The translations under genes and the position numbers were made by a program. A DNA stretch of 64,000 bases. Origin: Euptelea pleiosperma. Lineage: Eukaryota; Streptophyta; Magnoliopsida; Ranunculales; Eupteleaceae. The DNA lies in NCBI GenBank assembly GCA_035048495.1, contig CM068551.1:20276248-20340247 (forward strand), read 5' to 3'. Under the pieces are notes generated by a model that ran no database searches, was not told the DNA's origin, and saw only the letters and a program-made list of their open reading frames with translations. The stretch's first letter is position 1, and each line of letters begins with the position of its first letter. This document shows positions 58,189 through 64,000 of the stretch, in pieces.

Positions 58189-58868
58189 GCCCCGAGCGGG
58201 ATAAAACTTTGATGACCGGGCCCTGTTATCGGAGGAGATGACAGGGCAGCAGATCTCGGCACGTGGATTTGTACGGACTGACCACCTGGGTTCACCACAC
58301 GCGTACCCAGGAGTAAAACTTGTGTCACAAGATGTTGTGATGGAACACGGTCACAGCACTCAATAAGAGCCACGTGGCACATTATCAGAGGTCTTTGACC
58401 GTATGGATGTTTGACCAGTCCCTCGGTGGACCTATAAACCAAAAATCAGCCTGATTAGTGATTTATAACCTTTGGATTTATGCAATCAAATAACGCTCAA
58501 TAATGCTCAAATATCTACCGTTAAAATCAACCCATGAAAATAACTTCAATAGAATCAGTTAGAAATCACTAATCAAGCTAATTTTTTGTGTACCAGTCCA
58601 TCGAGGGACTGCCCAAACATCCATACAGTCATTGTCCTCTAATATTATTCCACGTGGCTCGTATTGAGTGCTGTGACCGTGCTCCGTCACAACATCTTGT
58701 GACACAAGTTTTACTCCGTACCCAGGTATGTACGCAAGTGCTTTTTGCCAAAACAGTGTGTACGTGGGTGGTGAGGCCGAGGTCGTCTACAAAATCCACG
58801 TGCCATGATCTGCTGCCCTTTCATCTCCTTCGATGACCCCTGTCATCGAAGTTTTACTCGCCCCGAGC
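58189..58868. repeat. Large foldback element, arms about 330 bp
   Basis: Left arm starts CCCGAGCGGGATAAAACTTT, right arm ends AAGTTTTACTCGCCCCGAGC. Inversion continues through CAGCAGATC..GGCACGTGGATTT, TTTTACTC, CAAGATGTTGTGA, CACGGTCACAGCACTCAAT and the Pal-family core to a centre near 58515. Near-perfect over long stretches. No ORF. Confidence 0.88.
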
Positions 58869-58936
58869 GTAAGTTTGCTGTCAGCCGAGGACGCCAAAAT
58901 TAAAAGTTCAGAGTCTTCAGACGTCCCAAAGGAAAA

Positions 58937-59650
58937 AGATGTAACGAGTAGTCGGCGCGATTTTTGTTTCTCACCGCTGCCCTATACGTCCACTGACCGC
59001 AAGGATGTTTAACCCATCTCTTGATGGATACACCAAAAATCACCCTGATTGGTAATCTCTAGCCATTTGATTTAGTACTTTTTAAGGTGTGATTCTAGCC
59101 GTGGATCCAATCATTTTTTGAGTACTAAAACCCAAGGTTTAAAGGGGACCGTTATAACGGTATAACGGACTGGGGGCGTTACCGGATTTCCGTTATAACG
59201 AAAAAAACGCTTAGGGGCATCGAAAATAACGGAAAAAATGGCGTTAAAATTTCAATTTCAAAAATGAAAAATAACAGAATATAACGGAAAAATAACAGAA
59301 AATAACGAGAAAAAACGAAAACAACGGCCATTTTTTTTCACAAAATTTCCAGGAAATAACGGTCGTTATTTTTGTTATAACGAAAAAATAATGGAAAATA
59401 ACGGCCGTTATTTTCTGGGCGTTTTAACGGTCCATAACGTAACGGGGCAGGTCCGAATCCTTTATAACGGCCGTTATTTTCGTTATAACCGCCGATTTTT
59501 AAACCTTGCTAAAACCATCAAACAACCTGATTTTTGGTATGAATGTCTACCAAGGGGTGGGCTGGGCTTACATCCATGCGGTCAGTGGGCCCAGACAGCA
59601 GCAGTGAGTAACAAACTAAAAAGCGTCAAATGCAGCTTGTTACATCACGA
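58937..59650. repeat. Foldback element interrupted by a hAT MITE
   Basis: Arms 'gatgtaacgagtag...tcaccgctgcc...ccgcaaggatgttt' and its complement on the right (catccatgcggtcagtgggc ... 'agtgagtaacaaactaaaaagcg'). The MITE at 59133-59508 sits near the centre. Confidence 0.75.
59133..59508. mobile_element. hAT-like MITE, CAAGGTTTAAA group, with 'ataacgg' iterations
   Basis: Exact 8-bp duplication CTAAAACC (59125-59132 and 59509-59516). Ends CAAGGTTTAAAG / TTTTTAAACCTTG. The interior is filled with TAACGG / CCGTTA / CGTTATAACG variants. Confidence 0.88.
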
Positions 59651-59929
59651 TTCACGACCCCTTTCGAAAATGCCACGTGGTACATTATTTTGGGTCCACA
59701 AACTGGATAGGCCAACCCCTTGGTGGTGATTAGATTCTGGACACCGAAAGATCAACTTGATTGGTGATTTGTAGCTGTTATGTTCGAGGACCCAAATAAA
59801 ATTAAATCCAACAGATAGAAATCACCAATCAAGCTGATTTTCGGAGGTAAGTGTGAGTTCATTTGTGCTTGACAACACACGTGCATCGGGGACATTTACC
59901 CTAACTAAACGGTTTTCAATTTTTGAGAA

Positions 59930-60775
59930 TTTTAAAAATACTCCGTGTTATCTTTGAAATTTGATATACCCCCATCATTTGAAAAAGTTGATTGTACTCC
60001 AATGACTCAATCTACTATCATTTGACCACTGTTGACCCTAGTTGATTAATTTTTTTTTATTAAGAACGAAAATGTCATTTTCTTCAACCTTGGATCACAA
60101 CATGTGACGAAACCCTAACCCCAAATAAACATAGTTGTACTGGTTGACCAACCAGGAGACTCCGGTGGGTTGCTCGTTGGTGATGGGTGACAAGTCTTAC
60201 ATCACTAGAAAATCGGTGAAATCACAAGATTTAACAGTGGGGTTTTTTATTTTTTTTTTAAACTTTTGGTGATAAACCTTTAAGCGATTGAATCTATGTT
60301 CAAATCATCACCTAAACACATGATTTACACCAAAAATATTAAAGTCCTAATACAAGAGAAATGAAATTTTTTACCTAAAAAGGTGAAAAATGTATTGAAA
60401 ATATAAACTATTGCATTTTGTGTATTGATTTTTCTCACAAAAAAATCTTTGGTCTTGTGATTTGGGCCATTTATCGATAACATATATTTCAACAGAGTAC
60501 CTGCCCATCACTGGAGACCAACCCACCAGAATCTTGTGGCCGGTCGACCACCACGACTATGTCAATTTGGGATTAGGATTTTGGCAAAAACCCTCACATG
60601 TTGGGATCCAAGGTTGAAGAAAATGACATTTCGTCCTTTAACCAAAATATTGCTAGTCAACTTGAGTCAACAGTGGTTAAATGAGAGTGGACTGAGTCAT
60701 GGGGCAAGTTAAAATTTTCAAATGGGCGGTATCAAATTTCAAAGATAACATAGGGGGTTATGTCAAAAAGTCCCT
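59930..60775. repeat. Foldback element, arms about 330-400 bp
   Basis: Left arm 'ttatctttgaaatttgatat...ctcaatctactatcatttga...atgtcattttcttcaacctt...' is matched by the complement on the right ('aaggttgaagaaaatgacat', 'atcaaatttcaaagataaca'). The centre near 60300-60400 is A/T-rich. Confidence 0.8.
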
Positions 60776-60893
60776 GAACTTTTTTTTTGACGACAATGTA
60801 GACTGGGATACTTGTCAGGTGCAGAGGCACTGTAGAGATCTCATCCAACAAAAGGTTGTCCACTCCAAACATTCATTGGTTCATTGGAAGGAT

Positions 60894-61531
60894 GGGACAA
60901 ATCTAGTATGCAACTGTTTGCATACTTTTAGTTGCATACTTAAAAATGGAAAAAGATGTAACAAGGTATGCCTGAAACTGTTCCATTTGCGGAAGCGGCA
61001 TTTTTGGTAGTCACCGCTGCCATCTGGGCCCACTGGCCGCATGGATGTTTATCCCACCCCTTGGTGGATATACAGAATAAAAATCACCTTGATTGGTAAT
61101 TATAACAATTAGATTTTAACACTTTTTAGCACTTTTTAAGGCGTTCTTATAGCCGTTGAATGCAGCCATTTTTTGAGTACTAAAACCAACGGCTAAAAAT
61201 CATTAAACAAGCTGATTTTTTGTATGAATATCTATTAAGGGGTGGGCTAAACATCCATGCGGTCAGTGGGCCCAGATGGCAGTAGTGACTACCACAAATG
61301 CCGCTTCCGCAAATGAAAAGATCTCAGGTATCTCTTGTTACATCTAACATTGTATCCACCATTGAATGCCCTTGAAAAGCGTGTGTTTAATTTATAAAAT
61401 ATGTTTTTTTGAAAACATTAAAAAAAACACATTTTTCAAGGGACATCCAACAGTGCTGACAATGTTTGTATACTTAAAACTTAAAAGTATGCTTAAAAGT
61501 ATGCAAACAGTTGCATACTAGATTTGTCCGG
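60894..61531. repeat. Foldback element, arms about 200-300 bp
   Basis: Ends GGACAAATCTAGTATGCAAC / GTTGCATACTAGATTTGTCC are perfectly inverted. Inner arms include TTTGCGGAAGCGGCATTT and its complement, and GCCATCTGGGCCCACTG / CAGTGGGCCCAGATGGC. The right arm has an extra insert around 61330-61480. Confidence 0.85.
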
Positions 61532-61650
61532 ATGAAAGAGTGTTCCACATGGCATTTTGGAAGGGGACTTCAAACTTGCACTCATAATAAACCCTTATTA
61601 TTGAGAACATTTTTTTTATCAACAACACTTGGCAGTACCTCTAGATCAAA

Positions 61651-61990
61651 TCTTTGACGAGGGACATTGCTACGAGCCACATGGCACATACCGTTAGAGA
61701 CCACTAACTGTATCTTTGACGATGGACGTCGTTATGAGCCATGTAGCACATGCTCTTAGAGACCACTAGCCATATGGATGTTGGCCCAGACAAAAAATTA
61801 GCCTGATTAGTGATTTTTAACCATTGGATTGGAGTCTTTTTCGTGGGTGTATTTTTAACCACGAAAGGTTAGAGATCACTAACAAGATTGACTTTTTGTA
61901 TGTAGATCAACCTAGAGATGGCAAGACATACATACCGTCAGTGGTCTATAAGAATGTACCACGTGGCTCATAGTATGGTCCATGGACGTC
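61651..61990. repeat. Foldback element (Pal family), copy with duplicated left end
   Basis: Arms as in the other Pal copies (ATGAGCCATGTAGCACATG ... TACCACGTGGCTCATAGTA). The left terminus occurs twice, from 61651 and 61713 ('ctttgacgakggacnt...gagcca'), a 62-bp tandem duplication. Confidence 0.75.
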
Positions 61991-62095
61991 TGTCATCCAA
62001 GATTGACCCATACTTCTGCATTAATTAAGTACACTTGACAGCACTGTTTTCGAAAAACGTTTAAATTTCAAAAATTAAAAACAAGTTGTCAAAGG

Positions 62096-62469
62096 TAGGG
62101 ATGTCGAAGGGTCGTTCCGGCTCGTTTCCTAAGGTACTCAGAACCGGAATCAATATTGTCAATTCTTATCGGTTCTGGTTCTCAAAATGATGGATCCAGA
62201 ATCAGAATCGATTATTTGCGTCCGGTTCCAAGTATGTTGGTACAAATCTTGATAATGTTATTATATTTTAACACTGCATTTATATATCGATTCCGTTTCT
62301 TATCGGTTTCAGGTCCAAATCTAACTACCCAGAATCGGAATTATTATTTTTGGTTTGATTTCGATTGTGGTTCGTTTTTAAACGGTTCCCAAAATGTGGA
62401 ACCAGAACCATTGTTTTCGATTCTGGTTCCAACTCGATTTTCGGTTAAAAGGTAAAATTGACACCCCTT
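62096..62469. mobile_element. hAT-like MITE iterating 'ggttctggttcc/cagaatc' motifs
   Basis: Exact 8-bp duplication GTCAAAGG (62088-62095 and 62470-62477). Ends TAGGGATGTCGAA / AATTGACACCCCTT are inverted with mismatches. The interior is built from 'ccggaatc', 'ggttctggttc' and 'agaatcgg' variants. The short ORF here is fortuitous. Confidence 0.85.
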
Positions 62470-62481
62470 GTCAAAGGGATA

Positions 62482-62837
62482 ATCTTTGATGACTTTGACG
62501 ATGGACCACGGTATGAGCCAGTGGTACGCTTTTAGGGACCAGTGATAGTATGGATGCTGGACCCATCCCTAGGTGGACCTACGGACCAAAAATAAGCCTG
62601 ATTAATTAGTAACTTCTAACCCTTGAACTTGAGTCATTTTCATGGATTTATTTTTAACCATGGGAATTAAGCATTATTTTGGGTACTCAGATCCAAAGGT
62701 TATAAATCACTAATTAGATTGATTTTTTGGTATCCACCTAGGGATGTGCCAAACATCCATACCATCGGTAGTCTCTAAGAGTGTGCCACATGGCTCATAC
62801 TTGTCATCAACGTAATACGTCATCAAAGATTTCTTCT
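62482..62837. repeat. Foldback element (Pal family) with clear termini
   Basis: Ends AATCTTTGATGAC / GTCATCAAAGATT are perfectly inverted. Arms contain the family core 'gtatggatgctggacccatc' and its complement. This copy defines the family's termini. Confidence 0.8.
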
Positions 62838-62977
62838 TGTCAAATGCTACAAGTCGGATGCAAAGACACTATGTTGCTCAATAGCGTTGTTGATAAAAAA
62901 TGAACTCGATGCTTATTGGATATCTTGGACCTTATTTTGTAGAGTGGCGAGTGTCAACAGGTTGGTTCTGGTTCCAG

Positions 62978-63495
62978 TTAGGGCTGCAATTTGCACAAGC
63001 TTAACCTGACTTTGGATTGTATTTGATGTGAGTTGGGTTGGACTCGAGATCATATAGTAGAACTTAATCAAAACTCGAGTCTCAAAACTCGAGTTAGGCT
63101 CGGACTGAGGTCTCATTCAACATGACCTAACCCAAGCTCAACCATTATATATGTATAATAAGTCTGTCTAAAGCTACACCCATTTCTTACATCCAATACT
63201 TACATCGAGTGGTGGGGCCCACATGGAGATCATGTTGGACAATCTAACCATGCATTGAGTTGTCAATGCCATGACGGTCATCATCACAAAAATCAGTCTA
63301 CATTGACGTTGCTAACCTTACAAAAAATCGACCTGTAGTAACGATTTAATGGATGGCCTGGATTTTTCATGAAGTTAGGAATGTTAAAATGGACCGATTT
63401 TTTGTTAAGATGGTCACCAGTATGGACACCGTAGAATGTGATTGGACTCGGGTTGACCCTCAACCTCAACCCAACCCATCTGAGTTGCAGCCCTA
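62978..63495. mobile_element. hAT-like MITE, TAGGGCTGCAA ends
   Basis: Ends TAGGGCTGCAA and TTGCAGCCCTA are perfectly inverted. Flanks GTTCCAGT and GTTCTAGT match 7 of 8. Interior includes 'actcgag', 'ggttgggtt' and 'aacccaacccat' motifs. No ORF. Confidence 0.8.
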
Positions 63496-63503
63496 GTTCT
63501 AGT

Positions 63504-64000
63504 ATCAGTCTACCTAAAAACCCAGACACATAATCTATTATATACTATGGTTCTGACATTCAAGTCATACGGGTTCTGGTTTTAGTACTTAAAATAGGTG
63601 GTCCTATAATCGCAATAGACAAATACCCAGCTTGGGGTATCAGGTACCCCAAGGGTTATATAAAAAATAAAAGTTAATTGGTTTTCATGCTAAAATTCAT
63701 AAGAAAATTGATCGAAGAATGCTAGCAAGCAATGCCTAAACTATGTTGCACAAATGCAATGCTGTATTAGACAAGAAAAACTACATCTAAAACCACACTT
63801 TGAATTAAAATATATTTTTTGACTAGCAGAAAAAATAAAGAATTGTCAGAGTTTGACACTTGTGCAGAATGTCCAATTCAGGGAACCTTGAAAAATAGAA
63901 TTCCTAGATATGGGAGTATATTTTAAATAACATGAAAAATATATTTTTATTATAATAATAAGGATAATAGTAGATATTGTGATAAGGATATAATTTTCTT
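63504..64000. other. Right end of the window, nothing recognised
   Basis: AT-rich DNA without a gene, terminal repeat or RNA gene that I can see. Confidence 0.4.

Noticed and set aside
1..64000. CRISPR arrays, operons, bacterial or organellar insertions
   Set aside because: No regularly spaced identical repeats with unique spacers, no operon-like ORF runs, and no plastid or mitochondrial gene sequence recognised.

Overview
The window is nuclear DNA of a flowering plant with large, transposon-packed introns. Evidence is the split plant genes with GT-AG introns, an Rf-like PPR gene relic, L1 and RTE LINEs, a TRIM, a Ty3 element, and many PIF and hAT MITEs. The L1 density and the foldback elements built around '...catggatgtttgg...' suggest a woody plant, perhaps a magnoliid. 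That is a guess from general impression, not something the sequence proves.

Layout. (1) 1-27.4 kb, minus strand: a tRNA nucleotidyltransferase (CCA-adding enzyme) gene. Eight exons are visible and the 3' end lies beyond base 1. Its 959 coding bases are spread over 27 kb. The 13.7-kb intron 2 and 8.2-kb intron 1 hold at least five LINE copies; one of these L1s was itself hit by a TRIM and two hAT MITEs. (2) 27.4-36.2 kb: intergenic. It holds one orphan exon-like ORF on the plus strand (28,883), a TTTTC-rich minisatellite split by a PIF/Harbinger element, a decayed DUF1985/plant-mobile-domain-like sequence with an internal tandem duplication, and an L1 RNase H tail. (3) 36.2-38.5 kb, plus strand: a P-class, Rf-like PPR gene broken by one in-frame stop and two frameshifts. 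(4) 38.5-41.9 kb: intergenic MITEs, a SINE-like head and short repeats. (5) 42.0-57.8 kb, minus strand: a complete three-KH-domain RNA-binding protein gene of the PEPPER/FLK group, with six coding exons and a likely upstream 5' UTR exon. Its first coding intron holds a Ty3-type retroelement whose two LTRs face opposite ways although a perfect 5-bp target duplication flanks it. (6) 57.8-63.5 kb: no gene, but a dense cluster of foldback (long inverted repeat) elements and hAT-like MITEs.

The two intact host genes, CCA enzyme (tRNA 3'-end maturation) and KH protein (RNA regulation), are not functionally linked in any obvious way. I found no new multi-gene system. The most unusual signals are the inverted-LTR element, the foldback cluster, a family of hAT-like MITEs whose interiors repeat short unrelated motifs, and a probable GC-AG intron in the KH gene. 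Exon borders were placed by eye from splice consensus, reading phase and family conservation. Transposon borders are firm only where a target-site duplication is stated.
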